A stretch of DNA of 64,000 nt. Origin: Ovis canadensis (lineage: Eukaryota > Chordata > Mammalia > Artiodactyla > Bovidae). Positions 45,167-56,637 of the stretch are shown here, in pieces. Numbering within the stretch: position 1 is the first letter of the stretch; each line of letters starts with the position of its first letter. Below the pieces are notes generated by a model. That model was not told the origin of the DNA. It made no database searches and worked only from the letters and a program-made list of their open reading frames with translations. Position numbers and translations under genes: made by a program. The stretch lies in the NCBI RefSeq assembly GCF_042477335.2, contig NC_091247.1, positions 39,545,501 through 39,609,500 on the forward strand, written 5' to 3'.

Positions 45167-45363
45167 CATGTTACTTACACTGTCTGTCCTAGAAATTGGA
45201 GGGTCCTCAGTGGCATCCCAGCCCACAGAGCTTCGTGCAACTGGAGGTTTCTTGGGGTCGTTTTGGGGGGCAGGGGGGGATAAAGGTGCATCCTTGGACT
45301 TGGGGAAAAGGACTTCATGGTCTCTGATCATCATAGTCATCACTCTTTGGATTTGAGGAGTCC
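45167..45363 (-). CDS. ARHGAP25: ARHGAP25 exon, end of RhoGAP domain and linker
   Basis: A 197-bp exon. Its first two bases (GG) complete a Gly codon begun in the previous exon, then TPQIQRVMTMMIRDHEVLFP, the last helix region of the RhoGAP fold. It continues with a Pro/Lys-rich linker (PLSPPAPQNDPKKPPVARSS, then VGWDATEDPPISRTDSVSNM). The acceptor is TCTTTCTTTCAG. Two donors are possible: GTAAGG after ATG (chosen, because remembered human protein continues past TDS) and GTAAGT 15 bases earlier, which would also keep frame and drop five residues (VSNM region). Confidence 0.95.
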
Positions 45364-46710
45364 CTGAAAGAAAGAAGAAAGAGATTTGTAGTGCAAGACC
45401 ATGGGTAGGGGGCAGGCAGTCCTCAAGGGTCTCCACCCATGAGATGTCACTAAACTTGACTCTAAAACCACATGGCCCCCAAGGACTTCAGCTATTCTTC
45501 ACAGGACCCTTCTTAATTACTTGGGATAGGGGATCCTGAAAAGGATGAGACAGAAGCATATGGGACCAGGGTGAAAAAGGGTTGTTTTCAGCCTACAGTC
45601 CTCTGCATCGTCTTTGATTAGGAAATAGGGAATACAACAAGAAAGAAAATAAAGACATCTTTCTCTCCTAATGTGGTCCTCAATATGACATCTGATTTCT
45701 TACTGCACATATACCTAATGTGTGCCAAGCATACTGTCTCCCCGAAATCATGGCAGACATCAATACTCTGTGTCAGGACTCTTCACTGAACTAAGACACA
45801 GCCTCAGAAGTCTTTTCAACACAGCTTTACAAGTAGCCTCTTTCTGAGGTGTCTTATAAAATTACATTTGTTCGCACTCTCTGGTTCAGTTCAGTTCAGT
45901 TCAGTTGCTCAGTCGTGTCCAACTCTTTGCGACCCCATGAATCGCAGCATGCCAGGCCTCCCTATCCATCACCAACTCCCGGAGTTCACTCAGACTCACA
46001 TCCATTGAGTCAGTGATGCCATCCAGCCATCTCATCCTCTGTCGTCCCCTTAAAAGTCCTCCTGCCCCCAATCCCTCCCAGCATCAGTCTTTTCCAATGA
46101 GTCAACTCTTCGCATAAGGTGGCCAAAGTACTGGAGTTTCAGCTTTAGCATCATTTCTTCCAAAGAAATCCCAGGACTGATCTCCTCCAGAATGGACTGG
46201 TTGGATCTCCTTGCAGTCCAAGGGACTCTCAAGAGTCTTCTCCAACACCACACTTCAAAAGCATCAATTCTTCGGTGCTCAGCCTTCTTCACAGTCCAAC
46301 TCTCACATCCATACATGACCATAGGAAAAACCATAGCCTTGACTAGACGGACCTTAGTCGGCAAAGTAACGTCTCTGCTTTTGAATATGCTATCTAGGTT
46401 GGTTATAACTTTTCTTCCAAGGAGTAAGCGTCTTTTAATTTCATGAGTGTTTAAAAATACTAAAAGACTAAGAAACACCAGCTAAATGTTTTTGTGCTAG
46501 CCTACCATACTGTGTGATAACTGGTAAATCTCTAACCTCTCTGCTCTGTTGTGACGCAGAAAATAAACTGCTTGCTGATTTCACAGGGTTATTTTACAGC
46601 TCAGATAAGATAATCTACAGAAAATGCTCAGCAAATTGCAGAGCAATTTGGTAGTGATGTCACTGTTATTACTTCCTTTGCCCCTGCCATCACCATGGGA
46701 CCAGCGGTAC
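45364..46710 (-). other. ARHGAP25: ARHGAP25 intron
   Basis: Donor GTACCG (46705-46710), acceptor CTTTCAG. A BovB fragment on the same strand fills about 560 bp. No other feature is recognised. Confidence 0.88.
45885..46446 (-). mobile_element. BovB LINE 3-prime fragment (sense within ARHGAP25)
   Basis: Starts on the + strand with TTCAGTTCAGTTCAGTTCAG, the complement of the ACTGA tail, and reaches the HEIKRRLLLGRKVITNLDS coding region at 46440. The minus-strand frame stays open through MYGCESWTVKKAEHRRIDAF and on to the arginine-rich end, where a deletion near 46053 breaks it. Confidence 0.94.
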
Positions 46711-46832
46711 CTCTCATGATCACAGCAGGGTCCTCAACCTTCGACCTGATGAGATTCACACCAATCACAGTAGCCAGATTGTCCACGCTCATTTTGTTAA
46801 CTCCACAGTTCAGCTGGATTTCATGGAGGAAC
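46711..46832 (-). CDS. ARHGAP25: ARHGAP25 exon, RhoGAP core with Asn motif
   Basis: A 122-bp exon. Its first G completes an Arg codon, then FLHEIQLNCGVNKMSVDNLA and TVIGVNLIRSKVEDPAVIMR, then G of a split Gly. The NKMSV..LA.V..VNL block is the conserved RhoGAP segment that contacts the GTPase; the usual Pro-Asn reads Val-Asn here, as I recall for this family member. The acceptor is GCCCGCAG. The donor GTACCG is weak (only GTA fits consensus), yet frame and homology require it. Confidence 0.95.
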
Positions 46833-48389
46833 CTGCGGGCAGCCAGGATATCCCAGAGTGGGAGACAAGAAGTTGCCACAAGGAAGTACTTCCAGGTACC
46901 AACAAGATCACAGAGGTATGTCTCAACTCTTTCCTCCTGGTCTCAGGAATGGGACCAGTCTGCTTTGACTACAGGAATTTGGCTTTGTCTAGAAAGAGTC
47001 AAGATCAAGGAAGACGAGAAACAAGCAGCCCAGCTGCTGAGGGTGGTGTAGGGGCCAAGGGTGGATAGGAAATTACTTTGGCATGAAGCAGGGCCCAGTG
47101 CAAGGAGCTAAGAGGAAATGAGAAAGACTAAAATGGGTGCAGACCATGACTAGTCTTCACTTTACAGGCTTATCTCCCAGGCTCTCTGTACATCCCAGCT
47201 GAGTCCAGAGAAGAAAATGTTATAGTGAGATTTCATAAATGGGAACTCATGATCCCTCCTTGCTCTCATCCTCAGAGTACACCACTGAGCATCTCAAATT
47301 TTCAGCAGGTACTCAAAAACTAACAATGAATTTTCACTATAATTCTACCCAGTTGAGGCATGAAGCTCTCAGACTCATTATTTAAAAAAAAAACACACAC
47401 ACACAAAAAAAAAAAACCCTGAAAAGATCAGCAAAGGGATTTCCAAATACTATCTCTAAAAAACACTTTTAAAGGAATAGGCTGAAACAATATAAAATTC
47501 CCAATATGGAGAAATTCTCAGAGAAGGGTGTGGTGTCCAAATGAGGAAACTTTATGGAATATTACCGAGTCATATATAACCCTATTTTGCGACATAGGAA
47601 AATTCTCAAACTATAATGTTTAGCCAAAAGAAGCAGGTTACAAATATATATATTATTAACATATATACATATTTCTAATTTGGTATAAAAATTGTTTCCT
47701 TATTATTTATATTGATAGATGTGAAGATCTAGCACATTCAGAAGGAAACACACTCAAATGTTAATAGTGATTTTTGCTGGGTGAGTGGACTTGGGGTAAT
47801 TTTTGTTTATATACAGCACTTTGTATTTTGCTGGTTTCCAAACCAAGCATCTATCTCTTTTATAATTGGGAAACAATAGAAAATATTTTAAAAAAATAAA
47901 GAGAAATTCAGCTATGTCTGAGATGGAGATCCAGGTTCCCAACTCAGCCTGATCTGGGTCAATCCACATACCATGTGTTGCCACAAAGTGAGCACACAGC
48001 AGGTCCTCAGAAAGGGAACTAAGAAAGATGGCCTGGAATGAATGCCTCTGGGTGCTAAGCTGTGATCCAGAGTCAAGAAAATGGGAGATAATTCTAGAAA
48101 AATTATAAGGATTCTGGGTTCTAATGCCTGTCCCAGGATTCTGGGCAGCCCTGGAGTAGGTTTGAAGGAGGATGTATGTTTCCTTTTTATGTTGATCAGA
48201 TTTTCAGGGGATCCTTTAAATTATCTTGGGGTCACAGGAAACTACCTCAGTGGTATGTGAATAGAGTTGATCTTCCAAAGGTCTGAAACAAAATCTCTTG
48301 AGTTCACAGAGATACTCTTTCCTCCTCTAAATGGGGGCTTCTTTCTGGTGTGGCTGAAAATTATGGAGCTGATTCCAGGGGCCTCTTAC
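46833..48389 (-). other. ARHGAP25: ARHGAP25 intron
   Basis: Donor GTAAGA (48384-48389), acceptor CCCGCAG. It holds A-rich text near 47380-47418 and an L1M remnant at 47480-47890. Nothing else is recognised. Confidence 0.9.
47480..47890 (+). repeat. L1M 3-prime remnant
   Basis: TTTATGGAATATTACCGAGT, TAGCCAAAAGAAGCAGGTTAC and GTGGACTTGGGGTAATTTT have the character of old L1 3-prime sequence (consensus-like text GGTGATTTTTATTTTCT). Strongly diverged. Confidence 0.5.
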
Positions 48390-48463
48390 CTGCAGATGTA
48401 GCTCAGGAGGCTATAGTTGTCTCGGGGAAGAAGAGAGAGCTGTTTTATCAACTCCTGCTGGGC
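48390..48463 (-). CDS. ARHGAP25: ARHGAP25 exon, RhoGAP helix region
   Basis: A 74-bp exon starting at phase 0: AQQELIKQLSLLPRDNYSLL, then SYIC and two bases (AG) of Arg. It carries the conserved LP..N...L..I segment of RhoGAP domains. The acceptor is CTCTTCCCAG; the donor GTAAGA is strong. Confidence 0.96.
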
Positions 48464-50462
48464 CTGGGAAGAGATTTCAACACCAGTGAATGAGGCTGCT
48501 CACTTGCCAGCAATGGGACCCTGGAACATAATTGGGGTTTATCTCTGCAGGAGTAACACTTTGGCAGTCAATCCTGTCTGTCTCCATAGTTTTCTATGTT
48601 TTTTGAAAAAATGTTTCATTTTGAAATAACTATAAGTCCCCAGGAAGCTGCAAAAACAGCATGGAGATGCTCATTGCTTTTTGTACAGTGTATTTCTTTA
48701 TTCATCTGCAATTATGCTCTCCTCCCCACCTCGGAGCTACTCTAAGGCAAGAACTAAGTGATAACAATACTCACAATAATTGTTTCGTAAATGCTAGAGA
48801 TGTAACACTCCAATAAAGAACTGGACCAGAACCAAATGCCCCCCAAGTAACTTCAAATGTATTGAGAAGGAGGGTGCTTCTGAGAACTGGGATTTCAAGC
48901 AATATGGTTTTCCTGGAACACACCGGGACACAAGGCCAGGATTACCAGCCTGGAGGGCAGGTGAGAGGTCTGAAGGTTAGAGCTCCATGATGACACTGAA
49001 CGTCAGAGAGAGTCACACAAGGCGTGCATGTGCCATGAAGAAGGACTGAAAACTTTCTTTCCTCTTTTCACTCATAGTACCTGCAGGGGTTGCCGTCACT
49101 ATTTTCTTAAGATTTTATTTTAATGTAGATCATTATTAAAGTATTTATTGAATTTGTTACATTGTCGCTTCTGTTTTATGTTTTGGTTGATTCTGACTGC
49201 AAGGCATGTGGAATCTTAGCTCCCTAACCAGGGATGGAACCCACATCCCCTGCATTGGAAAGTGAAGTCTTAACCCCTGGACCACCAGGGAAGTCCCGAA
49301 TCAATAATTTTAAAATGTGACTCACTTGTGACACATATCCCTTGGTTCTCAAAATGATCCTGTTATGAAATCTAAGTTTGTACTGTCTAACACGACAGCA
49401 ACTTGCCACATGTGACTATTATAAAATATAATAAAATTAGAAATGTCGTTCCTTAGTTACACTAGCCACATTTCAAGCACCTAGTGGCCACATACAATGA
49501 GCAGTTACTACATTGGACAGCATAGCTATGTAACAGTTCAATCATTGTAGAAAGTTCTCTTGGTCTAAGAACATAAACTGAGTCTTACAGAAGATACATC
49601 ATTTGCTATTAATAAACGGCAGAATCAAAGTTAAATTTATTGCAAGTTTTTCTGTGCACCATTTTGCCAGAGAGAGCTTTTACCTTAGTAGTGCTAAACA
49701 CAAATCTCCCCCCACCCCCAATGTGGGGAGTTAGACCCCTTTAATAGCTGTGTAATACAAACGCATTCATGGACCATTTAGTTTTGCAAATCTTGATTAA
49801 AAACCATGAAGGTTTTATCGTTGTCAGTAGGGTTTTACTGGTTTATTTGCTGGTTGGTTAGTTTGTTTAACATGATTCTAATGTGGTTAACTGTTGACTG
49901 TAAGGCCTTTAAGGAAACAATTTACCTGAGGATCAAAACTCCTGCTGGTGAAGACCTTTGTGATGCAGTTCCTTTGCAGACAGGAACTGTAGGCCCTGCA
50001 GGCAGCTGTGGCTGAAATGAGCCAAGGAAAGTTCCTGTCCTTCCTCTCCCTGGCATATGTTCCTCATATACCCACGCCTGTCATGCATGGTATCACAAAG
50101 CTAGAACACTCAGGCCCCGCATCTGCCCTCTAGGTTGATCAGTCTGTCTTTCTGTTCCAGCTGGTTTCAGCAAGGCCATATTGCTTGAAACCTTCTCAGA
50201 AGCATTCTCCTTCTCTTACTGGCTTTAAGGTGACTTGAGGGTATTTGATGATAGTCCAATTCTTTGTTGGAATGTGACATCCCATAAAGACTGTCACCGT
50301 GATTGGTTTCATTTGACTTTTTGCTGTTGAGAAAGTTCTAGTTTAACAAAGTATCTCACCAAAAGGTCCACCCTGACCCATTGTTGCTTGCCTACCAGAC
50401 TAGTGTTCAGTAACCATTACCTTCTTCCAAATTAGGACAACTTACTCCAATGACATACAAAC
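48464..50462 (-). other. ARHGAP25: ARHGAP25 intron
   Basis: Donor GTTTGT (50457-50462), acceptor TTCCCAG. It contains a CHR-type SINE at 49100-49298; the remainder shows no recognised feature. Confidence 0.9.
49100..49298 (-). repeat. CHR-type SINE, short form
   Basis: Reverse-oriented: GCATGTGGAATCTTAGCTCCC, AACCAGGGATGGAACCCACA, CCTGGACCACCAGGGAAGTC. This is the reversed tRNA head of a CHR element with little of the 3-prime part. Confidence 0.85.
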
Positions 50463-50595
50463 CTTTGCCTCATCTGAATTCATGAGCTGCCCACAGAGCA
50501 GGAACCCATCGTACTGGCTCCAGGGAACCACGGGCTCTGGGAGGTCTCGGAGGTAGAGCTTCAGCAGGGAGGCCACCGTGTGGACATCTGTATCT
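50463..50595 (-). CDS. ARHGAP25: ARHGAP25 exon, RhoGAP core with LK..LR.LPEP motif
   Basis: A 133-bp exon. Its first base A completes Arg, then [40 protein letters not shown] and DEAK. The [11 protein letters not shown] block is one of the three signature RhoGAP segments, carrying the conserved Lys and Arg that orient the catalytic Arg. The acceptor is TTTTCTTCCAG. The donor GTTTGT departs from consensus at +3 and +4 but keeps G at +5. Confidence 0.96.
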
Positions 50596-50909
50596 CTGGA
50601 AGAAAATAAGCAATGCTTTTTGAAAGTAAAGTTCCAGAATTCTCCTCACCTCCCTGCTGGTGATCCACTGAATAAAATCCCAGATCCTCAAAAGGAAATT
50701 TTGCAAAGGAGTAGACTTAGCAACATCAGCAGCAGAGTTTAATAAAGACACATTTGACTAAAATATTTTTGCTACTCCCCCTTCTGGAATAACAATCCCC
50801 GACACCATTTCCTTTATCTCTTCTATCTAAGTGCCTCAAAGATAAGTTGAAGGTCTACTTTTCCATTAAACCTGTTAAACTGTATAACCTTCATTGCTTT
50901 CTTCTTTCT

Positions 50910-51318
50910 CTAAGTCACTTCAGTTCAGTTCAGTTCAGTCGCTCAGTCGTGTCCAACTCTTTGTGACCCCACGAATTGCAGCACGCCAGGCCTCCCTGTC
51001 CATCACCAACACCCAGAGTTCACTCAGACTCACGTCCATCAAGTCAGTGATGCCATCCAGCCATCTCATCCTCTGTCGTCCCCTTCTCCTCCTGCCCCTA
51101 ATCTCTCCCAGCATCAGAGTCTTTTCCAATGAGTCAACTCTTCACATGAGGTGGCCAAAGTACTGGAGTTTCAGCTTCAGCATCATTCCTTCCAAAGAAA
51201 TCCCAGGGCTGATCTCCTTCAGAATGGACTGGTTGGATCTCCTTGCAGTCCAAGGGACTCTCAAGAGTCTTCTCCAACACCACAGTTCAAAAGCATCAAT
51301 TCTTCGGCTAAGTCACTT
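50910..51318 (-). mobile_element. BovB LINE 3-prime fragment with 11-bp target duplication
   Basis: Exact repeats CTAAGTCACTT at 50910-50920 and 51308-51318 enclose 387 bp of BovB. On the + strand it begins CAGTTCAGTTCAGTTCAGTC and ends AAGCATCAATTCTTCGG. Same strand as ARHGAP25. 5-prime truncated, with a broken frame. Confidence 0.95.
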
Positions 51319-51811
51319 AGTATACTACAATTTAGCATTTTCTATGTAGTTTATAGTTTTTCATGTGATAACTCATTTATAGCTCTGGCCCATTGCTCTC
51401 TTTAATCCCTCAGAGAGCTTAACATAGTTCTGGGGTTCATTCATATATTTACATGATCATTTATTCAACACTTGCTCTCAACAGCAAGTGTTGAGAGAAC
51501 CTACTAGGTTCAAGATACTAGGTCAGATATAGGGATTTCAGCAGTGAACCCTGAAATACCTGAAACACACAAGACACCTGTCTTCATGGAGTAACAAAGC
51601 TGTATAGACTCAAATGTTACCAAGTCATTATAATACTATGTGGTTAGTGCAAAGACAAGGGAAGTTCAGGACCTGGGACTGCATCGAAATGTAGAAAAGG
51701 GATATCCAACATAGAATTGGGGAGTCCTGGGAGACGCATCAGAAAAGATTTGAAGAATGATGAGGAATTAGGGCATGGGCCAGGCAGCACATTATCAACA
51801 AGGAGGATGGA

Positions 51812-52154
51812 GGCAAGACTGGGTAAACCATGGCCCAGAAGCCAAATCTGGCCCATTGCCCTTATATGTATATCCTGTGAGCTAAGAATGGGCTTTACAT
51901 TTTTAAATGGTTGGGGGGGGGGGGGTGTCAAAAGAAGAATATTTAATGGCAAGTGAAAAATCATATGAAATTTGAAGTTCAGCATCCATAAATAAAGTGT
52001 TATAGGAGCACAGCCATGCTCATTCATTTTTGTATTGTCTTCAGCTGATTTCATGCTATAAGAACAGAGTTGAGTAGCTGTAGTAGATACTGTCTGACCC
52101 ACAAAGCCTAAATATTTTATTTGTGGCCCTTTAAGAAAAGTCTACTGATCTCTG
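51812..52154. mobile_element. hAT-Charlie DNA transposon remnant with G13 run
   Basis: CCATGGCCCAGAAGCCAAATC at one end and TAAGAAAAGTCTACTGATC at the other match the inverted ends of the same type of element as 2993-3515. The middle (AGGAGCACAGCCATGCTCATT) is typical. An uninterrupted run of 13 G lies at 51913-51925. Confidence 0.7.
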
Positions 52155-52268
52155 GGGTTTATGGAGCTATTGAATTTATCCCACAGCTCTATAAGAGAAA
52201 ATGAGTCTGAATATACCATAAACTTGAAGCTCAATAGTGAAAAAACATATGCTTATTTCATTCATATC

Positions 52269-53022
52269 AAGAAAAACTGGTCATGCACCCCACTGTTCAT
52301 AACAGCACTATTTATAATAGCCAAGAAATGGAAGCGGTCTAAATGTCCATTGACAGATGAATGGATAAAGAAGATGTGCTATATATATGCACAATGGAAT
52401 GTTACTCTGCCTTTAAAAAAAATCTTATAATGCAATTTGCAGCAACATGGATGGATCTAGAGATTATACTAAGTAAAGTAAGTCAAATAGAGAAAGACAA
52501 ATAGACGATATCACTTATATGTGGAATCTAAAACAATGGTACAAATGGACTTACTTACAAAACAGAAATAGACTCATAGACATAGAAAACAAACTCATGG
52601 TTACCAAAGGAAGAAGGAGAGTTGGGGTAAATTGGGAGTCTGGGATTAACATATACACACTGCTGCTGCTGCTGCTAAGTCACTTCAGTTGTGTCCGACT
52701 CTGTGCGACCCCATAGACAGCAGCCCATGAGGCTCCCCCGTCCCTGGGATTCTCCAGGCAAGAACACTGGAGTGGGTTGCCATTTCCTTCTCCCTCCAAT
52801 GCATGAAAGTGAAGTCACTACTACATATAAAATACATAAACAACAAGGACTACTGCATAGCACAGGGAACGACAGTCCACATCTTGTGATAACCCATAAT
52901 GGAAGAGACTATGAAAAAGAATAGATATATATGTGTGTGTGACTGAACCACTTGGCTGTGCACTTGAAACACTGTAAATCAACTATGCTTCAATTAAAAA
53001 AGAAAGAAAAAGAAAAACTGGT
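52269..53022 (+). mobile_element. 5-prime truncated L1 with 13-bp target duplication
   Basis: Exact repeats AAGAAAAACTGGT at 52269-52281 and 53010-53022. Between them is the L1 ORF2 end (text for ALFIIAKKWKRSKCPLTDEW) and a 3-prime UTR finishing TTCAATTAAAAAAGAAAG. A BOV-A2 is inserted at 52660-52818. Antisense to ARHGAP25. Confidence 0.94.
52660..52818 (-). repeat. BOV-A2 SINE nested in L1
   Basis: Starts GCTGCTGCTGCTGCTAAG, continues as a reversed BOV-A unit and ends with ATGCATGAAAGTGAAGTC. L1 text resumes with ACTACATATAAAATAC, so it inserted after the L1. Confidence 0.92.
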
Positions 53023-54227
53023 GTTTGTAAGAGACAGCCCCAGTAGTATTTTGAAAAGCTGTGATGTGGTAAAAGGTTCAGCTGATCTGAGTGCTTCCTG
53101 GACATCAGCAATGGGGGATACAGAAGTGGATGGGCTGGGTGGGAGCCACTCTTGGAGGACGGCCAGGAGGGGTGGATTTGTGCATGAGGAGGTGAAGGCA
53201 GGCATTTGAGGCCTCAGAAACCAGAACATCACGGCTTGACTGTGGAGCTCTCGGTCTTGACATTTCATGTAAATGTTTTCTCTTTGGTTTGTTTTGACGG
53301 CTGGTGGTTGGGGCTGCCTTCTGAAAAGACTCCAGCCTTTGCGGCCCGTGAACTCTAACTCCAAAGCAGAACTCCAGCAAGCACAGAGCCCTGCCTCTGC
53401 TCCACTGCTGCCCTCAGGAAACCAGGGGTGGGGACTATTCACTTAAAGGTGGGGATTCTGGAAAAGACTTCCCTGCTGAGTCACTGCCTAAAAATACCTT
53501 GGCAAAGCCCTCTCATCAAAATGCAGGAGAAGTTCCCCAGAAAACAGCATCTGACACTTTGCAGAGCAGCATTCTCCTAAGTCCAGAAATCTCCTTTGTC
53601 CCAAGGCCCCTGAATCACTGTCCACCCAATGGGCATCTCTGGTTTGATTGAAGCCCTTCCCCTTCCCCACATCCTCTAATCTTACTCTGCAAGTGCCCCT
53701 GGAATGCCTCTAAGTCCTGCCCCTCCTTTCCCCGCCCTGTTCCAGAAGGCCATCGTCTTTTGCCAGGATTCTGCCCCAGCCCTTATTTGGCTTCCTGCTG
53801 CCACGACTCCATTCTCCAATGCATCGTCCGTCATGTGGCACAGCCCCCAAAACTCAGAACACACCCACAGAACAAACACAGAAAACAAAGAATTTGAAGT
53901 GAGAAAAATAGTATAGATAATACATCAAGATCCAGAAACTTTTGAAGATAAACACAACAACAAAAAAGTCAAACTTTATAGATAGCTCAATTAGGAGAAG
54001 GTAATAGCCAACATTAGAAAAGAGAAAGGGACTGTAACCACAGATACAGGATTGATACTTCAAAGTTATCATCAAAAAAACACAATTAGCCATCTAAATC
54101 ATCATAGAATATTACAATCCACTGAAAGCTTTCCAGTTCATTTTGTCAGGGGAAGATAATTCCACTTGGCTTCGCTAAATCCTTAGGCTTGTTTATTGTA
54201 TCTCAGATTAAGTGCCATTTTGTGGTG

Positions 54228-54358
54228 AAAGCAAGAATACTGGAGTGGGTTGCCAAGGTCCCCCTCCTCCCAGGGGATCTTCCAAACCCAGGGATGGAAC
54301 CCAGCTCTCCTGCATTGCAGGCAGATTCTTTACTGTCTGAGCCACTAGGGAAGCCCCC
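54228..54358 (-). repeat. Bov-tA SINE fragment
   Basis: Reverse-oriented half: AAGCAAGAATACTGGAGTGG to GAGCCACTAGGGAAGCCCCC. The non-tRNA end is missing. Confidence 0.9.
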
Positions 54359-55998
54359 TAAATCCAGCAGATCATGTCAAAAGCCCCCTGCTGAAATGAA
54401 AAATGATTAAAAAGTGAAACTAAAAATAGATGAAAAAAAATACTGTCAATTTTTCATTTTGGGAGCACTTAACACAATAGAACTATACAGTTTTGTCTCT
54501 AAATTTTTGGTTTAATGTCTGTGCCCCCATGGTTACAGGAACTGGCTCAAATATCATGGTTATAGTCTAAATTTCCAGCATGATTTTTCCTGAGTTTGCT
54601 TTTTCTTCAACCTAATGAAATGTCCTCATATATATTTATTTTTTTAATCAAAGACTAAAAACAAGTCAGGAGCCAAGTGACTTCTGAGTTCAATGACTGA
54701 CCCATCAGAGATTAGCCAAGGCCTCTCAGATGGTCTGCCGACCCTTGCATCGTAACATTGACTTTATAATGTGGCACACTTGTCCTTTTCTCACAGAAAT
54801 ATAGGTATGGGAAGTGAATCATATATGGGCAGTATCCAGCCCAGAAGTAACGAGACAAAGACATTTTCAAATTCTTATTTATATGTTTAATGAGAACCAG
54901 ATACATCTGCAGTAGAACCTACCAAATAAGAGCACCTTTGTTTTCCTTCTTTCTAGTGAGGTAATTCGGGGGATCTGATGGTGGAACTGCACACAAGCCC
55001 AATGTAGAGGCTCTAGACAAGTACCCTAGGGGTCACGTGGCCCCAAGAGTCGGCTCTGAAGAGCCTCAGGTGACCCTTCTTACTTTGAATGTGTAAATTC
55101 TATTCCTCATTCCTAGGGGGTGGAGCAATCAGACAAGGTGTGTGTAACTCTCCTTCCTCCAGCCCCAAATATTTCACAGGAATCAAAGACTCAACTCCAA
55201 CCACCCAGGCTGACTTTATAGATGTAGGAGCTCAAGCCTCGGGCAGGTGTTTGGCAACTCCCATAATCACCTCCAGTCCTCCTGGCTGACTCTCATTGCT
55301 TTAGCAATAAGCCATCTGCATCTTTTGATCCATGCAAAGCTAGCTAAAAACATAAGAAGAAAAGTCAGTGTGAAGGTAGTGCACTTGATTGAACAGGTGC
55401 CTGATGGTGAAATGTGATTTATGGTCCTCCCAGAACGCTCTGTAAATTTGATGCCCGTAACCTGCTCTCATTCCAGTAACATCTTCGCCTGTTGCTTTCT
55501 TGTTAAAACATAGCACCTTGATAAATTAACCTGTTGGATGTCAAGGACAGCAGAGACAGACATGATGCTCCAAACCAAGACACTGGCTGAGAATGGGGAG
55601 AAAGAGACGGGTCTCAGCAATGCTTCTGAAGGAGAGTGGGCATCATTGGTGACTGGAGTGGGAGGTGAGGGAGAAGGAGGGTGAGATGGGCGACACAGTA
55701 CCACACTTAGCCGTCCATGGTTGTCCCAGGATCAGCCCTAGTCCTCCATCGTAAACAAGCTCCTGGGGGGATTTCAATCTTTGGAGACTGGTGAGAGTTC
55801 AGGCTCCGCTCACTAAACCTCGGTTTATGGGCTGCTGATTTGGAAAGAACAATGGCTCTTTCTTGCCGGCAGGACAAGCGCGTGCAGGCAACTGAGCAAG
55901 CATTGCACAACAGGTCAAAAGTATCCAGTGTCGGTGGGGGTTGCGCGAGTTGAGCAGGGCAGAGAAGAAAACTTCAGCTGTGTAGATGCAGTGGTTGT

Positions 55999-56028
55999 GG
56001 GGGCGGGGGGGGCGGGGGGGGGAGGGTG
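55999..56028 (+). repeat. G-rich run, G-quadruplex-like
   Basis: Four or more runs of three or more G separated by single C or A within 30 bases, on the template strand for ARHGAP25, in an intron about 0.6 kb downstream of the RhoGAP exon at 56638. Confidence 0.85.
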
Positions 56029-56637
56029 GAAGAAACATCACTACACCTGAAATGCCCCAAACAGGGCTGGGCAACCTCCACAGACGAGACTGGGAAAACA
56101 CCAGGCTGCCATGATGTCAGTCTGTACTCCCTCCCTAAGGGTTCTGAATTAAGTTCAGAGTTGCACGGGACTGTGCTCCCGCAAATAAGCAAGAAGTCCT
56201 GGCCCTGGCCATTTCTGGAAAGCCAAGGAAGACCATCGGAACCCTTGGATATTGACACAGTACCTAATCCACCACCCCAAGTCTGCCCAGCCAGCTCTGC
56301 CATTCTCCATCCCTCGTCTGCTTCAAATCATGCGCCTTGAGCTAGGCCCCGTCTTTCTCCCTTAGTCCGCGTTCCCCTCTCCCCATATCCTACACATCTC
56401 TTGACTGACCTGCGAGGCCCTAGTCCTAGTTCATGTCCTCTCTCACATAAACGGTCAGCATGCTTCTCTAACCATGCTCCAGGCTCCCAAGTTTAGAGTT
56501 ATGAGCAGAACAAAAGGCTTTTTCTGTTGCAAGCCAGGGATTTGGGAAGCATCTATGCAAGTCCCATAGCTCAACTAGTAGACAAAGGTGCTCTCAGCCA
56601 AGCAGGCCACAGGGGCGATGAGGTGAGCACAGCATAC

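Larger units (their letters stand above)
50596..56637 (-). other. ARHGAP25: ARHGAP25 intron
   Basis: Donor GTATGC (56632-56637), acceptor CTTCCAG. It contains a BovB, a hAT element, an L1 with nested BOV-A2 and a Bov-tA, listed separately. Stretches 51319-51811, 53023-54227 and 54359-55990 look unique and show no exon or gene. Confidence 0.9.

Noticed and set aside
51812..52154. A coding gene or promoter at the G-rich element
   Set aside because: The flanks match an old hAT transposon. The G run alone is no evidence of a promoter.
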